Source of the DNA: Hypericum androsaemum
Taxonomy: Eukaryota > Streptophyta > Magnoliopsida > Malpighiales > Hypericaceae
Reading direction: 5' to 3'
Length of the DNA stretch: 64,000 nt
Assembly (NCBI GenBank): GCA_963995505.1
Contig: OZ023184.1
Coordinates: 3,100,001-3,164,000 of the forward strand
Under the pieces are notes generated by a model. That model ran no database searches, was not told the DNA's origin, and was given only the letters and a program-made list of their open reading frames with translations. Below, one piece after another: positions 1 through 10,987 of this stretch (positions are counted from its first letter, which is position 1; every line of letters starts with the position of its first letter). The position numbers were made by a program, and so were the translations under genes.

Positions 1-745
1 ATAAAGATAGGTAGTAGACTGGAAGAGCGGACATAACAGATTTAACCAAAGTGAGCCTCCCCCGGAGAGAGAGAAGGTTTCCCTTCCAAGTGGCAAGTCT
101 ATTATCAACAGCATCGAGGACTGACTTCCAGTGCTTGAGACGACTCATGCTCCAACCAACTTTGCAGCCCTAGTCCGCTGCGAAGCTAGACAACCTTTCA
201 TCCACAACATTCACCCCATACAAGGTTGTTTTCGCCGGATTGATAACAAGGTCAGAGACACTGCCGAAGAGCGATGCAAGTTTGAGATACCAACATCTTC
301 GGCCTCCGAGAACAATAGTGTGTCATCGGCAAATTGCAGGAGGTTGAGGCAGTCCGGCAGACCCGCTACCTGCAAGCCTTGGATTAGCCCTTGAATTTGC
401 GCCTCTTTGATCATTACTCTAAGACCTTTCGCCGCCATAATAAAAAGGTAGGGCGATAGGGGATCGCCTTGCCGGAGCCCACGATGATGTTTAAAAAGGA
501 AAGCTGGAGAGCTATTAACGAGGACCGAGGCTTTAGCCGTGGCGATGCATTCACGGACCCACCCACGCCAGACAGCTCCAAAACCCATAGCCTCCTGCAC
601 CTCATCGATATAATCCCAGTTCACCTAATCGAAAATCTTTTGGAAGTCTAATTCGATGAAACACCAACCCTCTTTTGACGTTTAAACATGGCGACCATGA
701 CAGAATCTGTGATTTGGCGCCCGGCAACAAAGGCGGCTTTTCTCA
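1..745 (-). mobile_element. LINE (non-LTR retrotransposon) reverse-transcriptase relic, cut by the window edge
   Basis: The minus strand encodes the core of a plant L1-type reverse transcriptase. Reading down from about 720 there is a segment like KAAFVAGRQITDSV, then GLRQGDPLSPYLF, then the catalytic FADDTLLF near 300. Below 210, in another frame, follow LATWKGNLLSLRGR and LTLVKSVMSALPVYYL, the usual thumb region. Stops and at least one frameshift near 270-290 break the frame, so it is a dead copy. It continues past position 1. Identification rests on well-known LINE motifs; the exact right-hand limit is uncertain. Confidence 0.85.
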
Positions 746-996
746 GACTAAAACAACACAAGGGATATAACATTCTTCTACTAATCAAAATAATAAACAA
801 ATCCAATATTTTTCATTAAGAACGTATACGCCAATAATAAATATATTTTTGGACATTAGTTTCAAAGGTCCAGCTTGATGACTCTTGGTCAACATTCTCG
901 CATTAAATTGTTTTGATTATCTTTTGGGTGTGCAATTACTTGGTTGTTTCCTCCCCACAAAATTAAATTTAAAAAAAAATCCCCCATTTACCAACT

Positions 997-1005
997 CTAT
1001 ATATT
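997..1005 (+). promoter_or_regulatory. Probable TATA box of the O-methyltransferase gene
   Basis: CTATATATT lies about 145 bases before the ATG at 1147, in an AT-rich stretch followed by A/C-rich leader-like sequence. Position and sequence fit a plant TATA box; no transcript start can be seen. Confidence 0.45.
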
Positions 1006-1146
1006 CCCTACTCCAAGAGGCACCAAACACCAAAACACAGAAGTTAGCCCAAAACAATAAATATACACATTAGCAACTTGGTTGATACACTATTCAGCTA
1101 ATCCATATTCGATTCGATTCGATTCGAATCGAGAAAGATAGCAAAA

Positions 1147-2756
1147 ATGGTTGCCACAGGTTGTCGCAAAGATGAAGAAGCATGCCTTGATGCGATGCTA
1201 CTGGTGAATGCTCATGTCTTCCCTTTGGTCCTCAACACAGCCTTAGAGCTAGACCTCTTCACTATAATAGCCAAAGCTGGCCCCGGTGCCTATGTCTCGG
1301 CGGCCGAAATAGCCAATCATCTTCCGACGGAGAATCCCGATGCCCCTTCTATGCTCGATCGGATGCTCCACCTCTTCGCCAGCCATTCCCTTCTTAATTT
1401 TTCTTTGAGATACGTCGACAATGGCAAGTTCGAGAAGCTTTACGGGCTTACACCTGCTTGCAAGTTCTTTCTCCGAAGTGATCAAGACGCCGATGCCAAC
1501 TTGATCAAGGCGTTAACCCTTTCTCATAAACCTCCCGTGAAGCAAACTTGGTGAGTGCTCAAACTCACGTAAATTCTTGTATGGAACTGTGTTGAGATTA
1601 TTATAAGTGGCGAGATTGTTTATAAGTGTGAAAAATTCACGAACTCATTGTTTTAAGATTTTGGGTTGAATATGAAAATTCTATCATGACATCAAAGCGG
1701 GTTGATTTTGTGTCCATCATTGTTCTCACACGATACCCATTTGTAGTTACAAGAATGGTGTACTTTTTTTTAAGTGTAAAAAATATAAAATTTTGGGTTA
1801 GATACGAAATTCTAAGGCTGTTATTATTATGTGCAGGTTGAACATGAAGGAAGTGATATTAGAAGGGGGAAATTTGTTCAAGAAAGTGCATGGAATAACC
1901 ATGTTCGAGTACATGAACCAAGACTCGGAACTAGGAGCTTTCTTCAACGAGGCAATGTCCGGCTTCTCCAACACCATCATAAAGGAGATTCTGGACAAGT
2001 ACAAAGGGTTTTTAGGGGTTACTTCGCTTGTTGATGTTGCTGGTGGCACCGGCAGGACTTTGAACATGATCATCTCCAATAACCCAACGATACAGGGGAT
2101 CAACTATGATCTCCCCCACGTCGTCAATGATGCTCCCTCTTACTCGGGTAATTTTTTTGAGTGAGTTCGGTTGACTGCTTTCGTAAGATACGTTTGACTA
2201 AATACTATCTTTTGTATTGTAATCAAATCAAATTCTAATTTTTTCTATTGTAATCAATTCTTGGAAACAGGAATTAGGCATGTTGGAGGAGACATGTTTT
2301 CAAGCATACCAATGGCAGATGCAATTATGATTAAGGTACTTGTCTTAATTTATTGTCCATGCTGCTTTTTGCAAGTTCCTATTGATCCTAATATTCTCCT
2401 AATCTAAAATTCACTTCCAGAAGGAGTGCCACTATTCACAAGTTCTAATGGTTTTGCAGGATACTTGTCACAATTGGAGCGACGAAGATGTGGTCAAAGT
2501 GTTCGAAAACATATATAAAGCGTTACCGAAGAACGGAAAGCTTGTAATAATCAGTATAATAATCCCGGAAACACCTAAATGTAGCAAGGCCTCGCAGTGT
2601 GCTTCGGCTTTCGACAATTCCATGTTGACCCTACACGGAGGAAGACAGAGGACTGCCAAAGAGTACGAGGTCCTTACAAAGGCAGCTGGGTTTACCAAGT
2701 TCAACGTTGCATGTGTTGCCTGTGGGATTTGGGCTGTGATGGAATCTTACAACTAA
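1147..2756 (+). CDS. COMT-like S-adenosylmethionine-dependent O-methyltransferase
   Basis: Four exons: 1147-1550, 1837-2147, 2271-2335 and 2460-2756, all GT-AG and in phase, giving 358 residues, close to the usual ~365 for plant caffeic-acid-type O-methyltransferases. The N-terminal dimerisation domain (about residues 15-110) precedes the SAM-binding motif LVDVAGGTGRT near residues 199-209; the family usually has VGGGTG, so one Gly is Ala here. GINYDLPHVV follows. The catalytic His is H264 in DTCHNWSDED. Residues before that His differ from lignin COMTs (MKWICHDW), so a phenolic, alkaloid or other specialised substrate is more likely than lignin monomers; the substrate cannot be read from sequence. 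It should be cytosolic. Intron 1 carries a mini-retrotransposon relic. The gene is single here, with a TATA-like box about 145 bases upstream. Confidence 0.9.
1590..1815 (+). mobile_element. TRIM-like mini-retrotransposon relic in intron 1 of the O-methyltransferase gene
   Basis: A terminal repeat starting TGTTGAGATTA runs about 1590-1686 and is followed by a decayed primer-binding-site-like TGACATCAAAGC (1687-1698). A second, partial copy of the repeat end (TTTTGGGTTAGATACGAAAT and flanks) lies at about 1763-1815. The sequence matches the more complete element in SGR6 intron 30 and the relic in the coiled-coil gene. No coding sequence is present. Confidence 0.6.
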
Positions 2757-3094
2757 GGAAGAAGAGATTGAATAATTTGTTTAACATTCTTTTGCGTCTT
2801 TAGATCTGCTTGTTCTTTGGCGGGTTATTTATATTTTTTTCATTATTAGATGAACTAGTAGTCTATTCTTTTGTAAGATGAATAATGAATTGTACTACAA
2901 AGTCCAATTGAACCAATAACAGCTCCTACGAAGTTTCAATTTTCCTAAAAGACTCTTAATTCGAATTTTGTGAATGTAGAAGGCAGAAGAATCTAACTTT
3001 TTTTAAAGGTAAATTTGTTATATCATATATACACTTTCCAAGTTTTGAACCCTCAAATTCTTTGAGTTTGACAATGCTTTGACGGAAATTATTT

Positions 3095-3190
3095 GGCATA
3101 ACGGCATAGGCGTTGCAAAATTTGACAAAAGTCATGGGTTCAAACCCTGACGTAGGAGTATTCTTTGTGTTGTGCTTGGACTAAATGCCC
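3095..3190 (+). repeat. Possible tRNA-derived SINE fragment
   Basis: TTGGCATAACGG resembles a Pol III A box and GGGTTCAAACCCTG, about 50 bases later, resembles a B box, the arrangement of tRNA-derived SINEs. No folded tRNA, target duplication or poly-A tail is visible, so this is a weak call. Confidence 0.25.
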
Positions 3191-3647
3191 TTTGACAATC
3201 TAACTTTTTTTATAAGATCATATTGTGATATTGTTAGATAGGAAAGATCATTTTAGGTGATCATAAAATTAGTCATATTGACATACACGAGATAACTCAA
3301 ATAATTTAGGTTATACAACTTGGTTGTTAAATTTTGTTCACATGATCAAATAATTTAAAACTTAAAAATAGTAGTATGTGTGCCAAACCCGAATAATAGT
3401 AAAATATACGTTAACAAATTTTGAAATCTCTAAAGGTAGATTTTTAAGTTACACTTTGCACCAAGCTCCATAAATCTAGTGTTTACAAATTTTCCGTAAT
3501 CTAATTTTTATCAATTATTAATTTATAAAAGTTTTATCTTCCGAGTGTTTTACCCATGAAACGAGTTACTTACTCGGAGCATCTCTTTGCAATTTCAATT
3601 TTCCGTGAATCCAAATAGATCCAACCCTTTTTTCCAAAAGGAAAAAA

Positions 3648-3791
3648 ATGAAATCCAATCCGAAATCTAACCACGGTAAATCTCGTGTCTTCATTGAGTA
3701 CGAGGACATTAACTCCGACGGCAGTTATTTTTCCGATGACGAAACCGAGGAGGAGTTGAAGGAATACAACATATCGCTGAGGAAGAGCTAG
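3648..3791 (+). CDS. Short acidic open frame, unrecognised
   Basis: A 47-residue frame starts at 3648 after A-rich sequence (GGAAAAAAATG). It has an acidic core (EYEDINSDGSYFSDDETEEE) and a basic N terminus. I do not recognise it. It could be a small protein, the first exon of a lost gene, or chance; following sequence keeps some coding flavour but is broken by stops. Nothing links it to its neighbours. Confidence 0.15.
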   Translation: MKSNPKSNHGKSRVFIEYEDINSDGSYFSDDETEEELKEYNISLRKS

Positions 3792-4670
3792 GGTTTCGAT
3801 GTTCCTATTCCGCCCGAAGGGACCTTCGGTAGTATCTATCCGATTTCCTCTTCCACTTCGGATGTTGGCCCTTGGCTATAGCCCTGTTAGAATTAACGAG
3901 TAGATGAATTTTCCACTTTTAAAAAGGTCAAAGAGGGTCGTGCAATTCCCATGTTCAACCTAAAACGATAAGAACTCGATAATTTTCCACTTCCGATGTA
4001 GGATTCTTCAAGTAGCGGTTAAGCATTGCGATGAGACTAGACAGAAGTCTATCTGCAGCTTGATGGACGCACCAGACATGGCATGTTTGGCATGGAATGG
4101 AAGCCAGTTCTTCGGCATGCCAGGATGTTCTACTCGATGAATGCTATAATTGCTGACTTTTAATGCTCCTGGAATCTTAGTGTAGAGTGTTCTATGAACT
4201 CGAGGATTTTGCATCAGGGTTGCCTTGAAGGAATCTATAGTGCAGGACGTGCGATACACATATACCAAATATCAAGGGGGATTTTTCTCAGCGAGATACT
4301 TTTTTTTTATCACGGGTTTTTTTCACGGGATTTTCTCGTAACAGGGTTTTGACAAGACCGGCAGTCGCAACCTCACAAGAGGCCCAGAGAAAATCTTGCA
4401 CTTGGTAGGATGTAACTGGCAATTTTGTTTATATATCTAGGGATTTCCGCCCCCACTTCCACCAAAAAAAAAGTGAGCATGGGGATGTCTCTGGCGCGTC
4501 CTAGCCTCGATCCCTTCCCGGCTGCAACCCATTTTTCGGTGGGCAAATCCCTCATCTGACATCCTTACAAAGGTTTCTCTAAGGGTACTACTCATTTCAT
4601 TAATGTACTATGCATTATGGTCTTTAATATTACATATTCACTTTGGAACTGAGGAGCAGAGCCTAAGTAA

Positions 4671-4770
4671 GATCTTGTTAATGAGGTGACATGGATGAAT
4701 GGCAAATTAAAGAAAGCTTTGATCTTGTTAATGAGGTGACGTGGATGAATGGCAAATTAAAGAAAGCTAT
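4671..4770. repeat. 50-bp tandem duplication
   Basis: Two head-to-tail copies start at 4671 and 4721 (GATCTTGTTAATGAGGTGAC...). They differ at about one base in the body and at the last bases. It lies about 95 bases past the stop codon of the minus-strand coiled-coil gene, probably in its 3' untranslated region. Confidence 0.9.
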
Positions 4771-4863
4771 CTTGTTGGAGCAATGCAGAATTACAAGGAA
4801 CGAGTAGAGTAGTTAAGAGTAGGAAATCATGTGAAGTGATTGCCGATAGGCAGTTCACTTGCT

Positions 4864-7800
4864 TCAGCCAGCTCTTTTCGTGCTGGCTGACTTGAGCTTC
4901 ATTACTAGTTGTTCCCGTTCAGCTTCTACCTCTGCGTATTTTAGGCTCATGTGGAGGTAACGCTCCCGGAGCTCCTTCAGCTCTGTCTCCATGGATGTCT
5001 TCGACCGTTCTAGTCTTTCTTTCGGGACATGTTCGGATTCCGGTGCCAACTTTCTCGGTGATCCTGTCCGGCTTCTTCGGCCCTCCGACATTAGCCTGCA
5101 TCCAGGGGCAATGCACCTTCAGTTATGTCAGTGAAACAATAAGCGAGAGGGAGCTTGAGACAGCATCTGTATTGTTCTTGCCTTTTGATCTGAACTTTAA
5201 GTAGGTTGTTTGCTTCAATGGCCTTGGCTAGTTCTTCCTCCAGGGACCTGATTTTCGAGGCTGTTTCCTGATGATTCAGCAGATTAGAGTATTTAAGCAA
5301 TAGATATTTGAGTTTTAAGGATGCATTAACCCGAAAATGATCTCCGTCGCGCTTACTTCTCTTGAATGTAATTCTACATTCTGCAGCTCTTCTTCAAGGG
5401 ACTGAGCTCTTGAGGAGCACTTCTCTTTCTCGTTCTCCAGTTGAAGTGTCTGCTTCTGCAGTTGCCTGTTTGTTCTCTTAATCGTTCCAAGCTCCGCCTT
5501 GATCTCCTCGAACTGCTCGGAAAGTGCCTCCTTTTCCATTATTTCATTCTCCAACTGTTGGAGCTTTCCTTCCAAAGCATCCCTTTTCAGTTTGCAGTTT
5601 TCTAGTTCGGATACAGCATTCTGCAATGAAGCGATTTCCTCGAAGAATGAGGCCCTCTCTCTCTTTAGCTCGTTGAACTCTTCGGATGTCTGATTCAGTG
5701 CTTCCGCGATCTTCAGTTTCTCGGATTTGATTGTCTTGAGCTCATTCCTCAGGCTTGTGACTTCTTCCTGAAGGGGTTCCACTATAAGCAATTGAGCCTT
5801 TAAGTTGGCACATTCTTCAGCTAGTTGTTGCCGCTCGTACTCGGAAACTGTAACCTTTAGTTCAAGGTCATTAAGAGTGCTCTTGAGTCTCTCCTCACAA
5901 GATCTGTAGTTGGCCAACAACTTTGATATCCGCTCGCTCTCGTCCTTCAGCAATTGTTGGTTTCTTCTGCTGATAGCAAGTTCATCTGTTAATCCTAGAA
6001 TCTTTACCTCGGACTCCATCCGAGCAGTGTTGAGTTCTGATTCCAGCTTGGCTGCACGGGCTGCATCGGAAGCTACTCTATCTCTGTCCTCTCTCGCTGA
6101 TCGAAGCTGCTCGGCAAGACTCCCCGCCTCTTGTTGAAGATTTTGAAATTCATCCATAGCCTCCAAGTACTTCTGGTTCAGAAAGTCTAGTCCAGTTTGC
6201 ATCTCTGCCTTTTCTCTGACAAGAGCATCTAGTTGGGATGTTAGGCTTGTCTCTTTGGAGGCATTCTCTTCCATAATCCCAGAAAGTTTTTCTTCTAAAA
6301 TCTCAACCTTTGTGGAGCAATCAGAAAAGTCTTGTTGGGACTCACTCAGTTTCTCCTCCAACCAAGTGCAATGCTCCTGCAACTCCAACTTCTTCGCATC
6401 CAACTCGCTTTTCTCTATTCGAAGTAAGCTGCATTCTTCTTTTAGCAGCTCAGAAGCAGATTGCAACTCCGAATTTTCTGTTCTCAGACGTTCACGATCA
6501 TCGTCTGCCTCCAACCAGTCCACCTGCCGCAACTCCATCTCGCGCATCAAATTTTCCGTTCCTTCTTGAAGGCTTGCTGCATCACATTTGGACTTCTCTA
6601 ACTCCAATCTGGCTGCCTCCCTCTCCTCGGTCACGGACCTTACTCGAGCTTCCAAGTATGATACACTAGTTGATAACTCCTCTTTTTCCTGGTTTGTAGC
6701 CATTAATTGAAGCTCTAGCTCATGCTTCACATTCTCTGCTTCTGAAATTCTCCTTTGCAGACTCTTGTTTGCAGCAACATGAGAATGAATGCTGCTGGTA
6801 AGCACCTTCAAGTCCTTTTGCAAGTCATTCAAACACTTCGATGCGATATCGCCTTCTCTCGTTACGTTCTCCATATCCTTCTCTACTTGGCTCTTCTCTT
6901 TGACAAGATCAGAAACCCTGTCTTCCAACTCCCTTTGACACTTCTTAAGGTATCCCATCTCCTGTTCTTTTGCTCGCGAACCAGCCTCAAGCCTCTCTAA
7001 GTCAAACCTTTTCCTGCCAAGCTCCTCACTTAGTTCTTTAACTTTGACTTCCAGGTCCTGAAGTACATGCTTAAATCCATCCTCGATCTCCTTCTGCAAC
7101 TTCGTCTTTATCTCCTCTTCAAATTCTTGCATCCGGAATTCGTTAGCACCGGCTTCTAGACCTCCGGTGCTGTTCTTTGTTTCCTTTAGCTTGAGTAAAA
7201 GTTCAAGGTTTTCCTCTGTCAGTTCCTGACAGTCATTTTCTAGCTCTTGCAACTTCAATTTAAGCTCCTCAATCTCTAAGTTCAAATCACCATTGCTTAT
7301 GCAGGAGGCCTCCATTTCTGCAGAATAATGCTTTCCTTTCATCGAATCAGATACCTGAGCTCTCAAACTACCTTTCTCTTCCAATGCTTGTTCTAGTCCG
7401 CGCACTTTTTCTTGTAAGAGACACTCAGATTCTTGCAGGGCTTGGACCTGGAGCATTAAATTCTCTCTCTCTGTATTAGCCTGGATGAAGTTCTCCATGT
7501 CACTGAAATTATTTTGTCCGGAAAGATATACGATCTCATGTCTCTGGTGTTCTAAGGATTCTTCCAGCTCCTTGAGCACAGCAACAAGCTCAACATTTGA
7601 CTCTCGACTCCTATGCAACTGCAAGGATAGATTAGCATTGGTCTCTTTGTGAAAGCTGATCTCACTTTCCAGCTCCTTTACCAAGTGGGATAGGCCTGTA
7701 TCTTGAAATGTTGAATCCTGAAAAGACGATGACTGCCTCGACTTTGACTTTTCGAGCAACACTTTCAATTGTTGCACTTGTTTTTGCAAGCCATCTCTTT

Positions 7801-9651
7801 CTGCAGATGCTGCTGATAACTCTACGTCCAGGCTTGCGCGGGTTTTGGACTGTTCCGCAAACTCCTTCCTTAAAATGTCCAGTTCAACCATCAGCTTCCT
7901 GGCATCCCTCTCCCACTTTTTAGATTCTTCTCTCAGATCATGTATGGTATCTTCTGCAGCCTCAAGCATGCTCCTAGAAGGTCCAGACTTTCTGGAAGTC
8001 GGTGCGATGGAAGCATGCATTTCGTCCTCAGAAAGGTCAACTGAATGTGTAATCCTAGAGTTGAAGGAATGATCAGATTGAGAAGAATGGTCTGAATGAT
8101 AGCTTCCTGGGGCAACGCTGTTTCGGAAACTAGCCGAGTCTTGTCCTCCACTTTGGTTGCCCTGATCACCACTTAGATTACCAGAACGGGACAATCTAAT
8201 GGAACCTTCTGCTGAGTTATAAATGTGTTGTGAACCAGAAGAAGATGAGGTTATTTCCTGCACCAGAAAAGAAGACAGCAAAAGCAGGATCATCAACAAG
8301 GCACATAGATCTCAAAGTCAGCATCATTTATAGTATCGAGATTGAGCAGAGTCTGTTCGGATGAATATATGCACACCTTCGGATTTTGTTCCGGGTGTGT
8401 GGAGGGTCCCAAGTCTGTACTGGAGTAGGAGGACCTGTCATTCTTCGTTGATGTCGTGTTAGAATCTTCGGATTTCAGTTCCATTCCAGGAGAGTCTGCT
8501 TTAAGACTTCCCTCCTCGGAATCTGTCTCTTTAAATGCAGGCTCTCTGAAAGAACAAGCAAACAAAAGGGCTCGGAGAGGAGCTAAAGGAGATACAACGA
8601 AGGAACTACTCCATCTCATTGTACATACCTAAGCTTCTTGATTGGTGTCAGGCATTGAACTTTGGCCTGGAAGTTCAGAAACACAGGGCCAAATGTATTA
8701 ATGTGAGAATCTGACTTAAACTACCAAGTAAGAACAGTTCAGGTACAAGTACTACTACTGTTTCCTATTCATCTAGTACATCAGACATCTACATGCAACT
8801 GTAACGGTTTCCAACTCGAATCAGTACAAGATTCGAACTCGAAACAGCAGGATGCAGCAGCTCATCAAATACTATCTATCATAAAAAACTTGCCTGCAAG
8901 GTAGTGCCATGATTACATTTCTTCAACAGCAATGAAACTGCAGTAGGAGCACTTGAACTCATATAACCTGAAACATTCAATACAGCCTCCCCAAGAATGC
9001 CTGATCTGGCTGAACCCTGCCAATCCACCATTTTATTAACGTTATTGCGAGTGTGGTAGGATTGTTTATAAGCGTGAAAAATCTACTACGCATTGCCTTA
9101 AAGTTTTAGTTTAGATATGAAGATTTTAACATGGTATTAAAGACTGCTCCTACGAGCCCGTGGCATGGCATGTAGCAAAGGTTTTGGGTTAGATACGTAG
9201 ATTTTAACACATCGTCTTGCTTACCATGGAAACAACAAACTTGAGATGGAGCTCTCTTGGAGAATCATCCTGAGAAAGCCACATAGACTCTGTCAAGGAA
9301 TCTGTCCACTGGCAATTCCCATTGTGAACCACTGCCTTGCTAGACTTGGCAAGAGTTTTCCCTGTCTCCACAGAGACAACACTCACAAACAACCTGTCCC
9401 ATCCTCTTGGCACCTGAGAATTATTCCCCCCCAAAAAAAAAACCAACAGATCACTAATTAAATAAGACAGAAAAATATAAGGACCCACATTGGTGTAGGA
9501 ATTAATGAACTTGGTTGGTGCTGTTGATTTTGTCTTTGTTAATTTTTACCTGTAACGCCTTGAAATGGGAGAACTTGAACTCTATTCTATGTCCTCCTCC
9601 TGTTGACTTGGTTGACTTACTGTTATTATTGATCTTCTGTAACTTGAACAT
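4864..9651 (-). CDS. NT-C2 domain plus long coiled-coil protein (myosin-heavy-chain-related type)
   Basis: Eight exons, high to low: 9651-9550, 9413-9225, 9016-8894, 8666-8629, 8545-8377, 8257-5357, 5267-5182, 5095-4864. They join in phase to 1279 residues. Residues 1-150 form an NT-C2 (EEIG1/EHBP1-type) domain: FKFSHFKALQ, GWDRLFVSVVSVETGK, then SGILGEAVLNVSGYMSS and KKCNHGTTLQ. A Ser/Asn-rich linker follows. From about residue 300 to the end it is Glu/Lys/Leu-rich heptad coiled coil, ending MSLKYAEVEAEREQLVMKLK. The architecture matches the Arabidopsis group I remember as AT5G52280/AT1G22060. Function is poorly known; a membrane- or cytoskeleton-linked scaffold is inferred. Introns 3 (donor at 8893-8888) and 7 (donor at 5181-5176) begin GCAAG and are read as GC-AG introns because only these joins keep phase and family sequence. 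Intron 2 holds a TRIM-like relic. Confidence 0.9.
9035..9211 (+). mobile_element. TRIM-like mini-retrotransposon relic in intron 2 of the coiled-coil gene
   Basis: About 9035-9131 is a terminal repeat with GATTGTTTATAAGCGTGAAA and ending TTTTAACA. Next comes TGGTATTAAAGACT (9132-9145), a decayed initiator-tRNA-Met primer-binding site. A short internal piece and a partial second repeat (about 9180-9211) follow. The element is antisense to the host gene and belongs to the same family as the relics at 1590 and 26328. Confidence 0.65.
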
Positions 9652-9937
9652 GATTGGTTTATCTCGTTTCTTTCTTGGTCTTTCTCCGTCCGGGACCTGC
9701 TGATTTCATTGTCTTTATAGTCTCTCGTTCTTGTTTCAGGTTGGTCTCACTCGGCCAATAAATTAGGTGACATCAACCGAAATAAATTATACCTCCCTCG
9801 ACCAACAAGGTAAGTACACTATACATATCAGGAACAACAAGTAACATCGACTCGTTAGATCAACCTAGTCGATCAACCAATGAAAGGTTATTTTTTTAAA
9901 TATAAACGAGGGGCAAAAAGTCTTCCAACTTTGTTCA

Positions 9938-10275
9938 TCAACGAGTGGTTAAAATAGAACGGCTACATCGGGAAAGACCAATCTCCATCAAATCGTCTAA
10001 GTATACATCCAGACAGGTTAACAATGAAACATTGGACACAATAAAATCTCCATCAAATGGCATCGGCATGTGCTTGGAGAGGGCATCAACGACTCGATTT
10101 ACCCTCTCGTCATGTATGCTGAATATGGATCTCCTAGTCACGAGTTAGTAGCTCTTTCGGCGGATAATGTTCGCCAATGGATCACGTCTGCCACATAGTA
10201 TGGTCAGGGAGGAGTCAACCTCAACATGTATTCAGCGAAAAGCCCTCTCACTGGCAAGCTCAAACTAGAATTAGT
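9938..10275 (-). mobile_element. RNase H (RVT_3-type) relic of a LINE
   Basis: The minus strand reads in order FELASERAFR, IHVEVDSSLTI, RRDPLANIIRR and NRVVDALSKHMP, separated by stops and a frame change. This is the order of the RNase H domain that follows reverse transcriptase in plant LINEs: acidic catalytic residues around EVDSS, and a C-terminal motif usually written NRVADALA. It is an isolated fragment with no nearby reverse transcriptase. Confidence 0.65.
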
Positions 10276-10987
10276 CGATCGGGTATTGTTATTTTGACAA
10301 AAAAATAATGTTGGAACAAGAAGAGGGAAAAAGACAAATATTAGCTAGCTGGTCATTGTTGAGACGGTTGATAATTCTATGTCGCACCAAACGGCAATCT
10401 TTGGACGACACGTTTGTTAAACAGAGTGAAGAAAAAATGTGGAACGTGGGATTTTTTTGCCGTCTTACGCAAAGTAAAATGGGTAACTGACACTAGCACC
10501 CAAATTGCTTCCAGTTAAATTATTGTTATTAACGTTATTTTGTTTTACGTTTCAAAGGTTTGAAACCATAAGTCTTTCTTTTTTATGAAGGTTTAGTGTT
10601 TCTTTTCTGAACAAGAGGATCATCATTGTGCTTTTTTATGAAGGTGTTCAGTGTTTCAATTTTTTCCTCTGTTTCTAATTATCTTTTCCGGCTACCATCT
10701 TTTTACGTTACTAAATCAGATTAGATGCAAAACCCGGCTATCAATAAAAAATAAAAGTTAAACCAAAGAGTTATTATAATTTAACCAAAAAATTTCTAAA
10801 TTTGGATAATTGGAAAAACTCTGTAACATTTCAAAAAATTTAACTGACTAAAAGTTTGAGTTTTAAAAATATCGAGAATATCCTGCACATTAAAGTAATG
10901 TTGCACGATTTATCGGTCTCTTGGTAAAAATGGAGGTTGCTATTTGCTCTTATACCATTGTTTTCCGGCCGAACTGCGAGTTCTTTA

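Larger units (their letters stand above)
2757..4863. other. Gap between the O-methyltransferase and the coiled-coil gene
   Basis: This holds the 3' end of the O-methyltransferase and, at 4560-4863, the likely 3' untranslated region of the minus-strand coiled-coil gene. I see no convincing protein gene. Small open frames at 4008-4268 and 4373-4555 (minus) match nothing I recognise. The short acidic frame at 3648-3791 and a tRNA-like patch near 3095-3165 are listed separately. Confidence 0.5.

Noticed and set aside
3095..3165. Functional tRNA gene
   Set aside because: A- and B-box-like words are present but no cloverleaf can be drawn; kept only as a weak SINE call.
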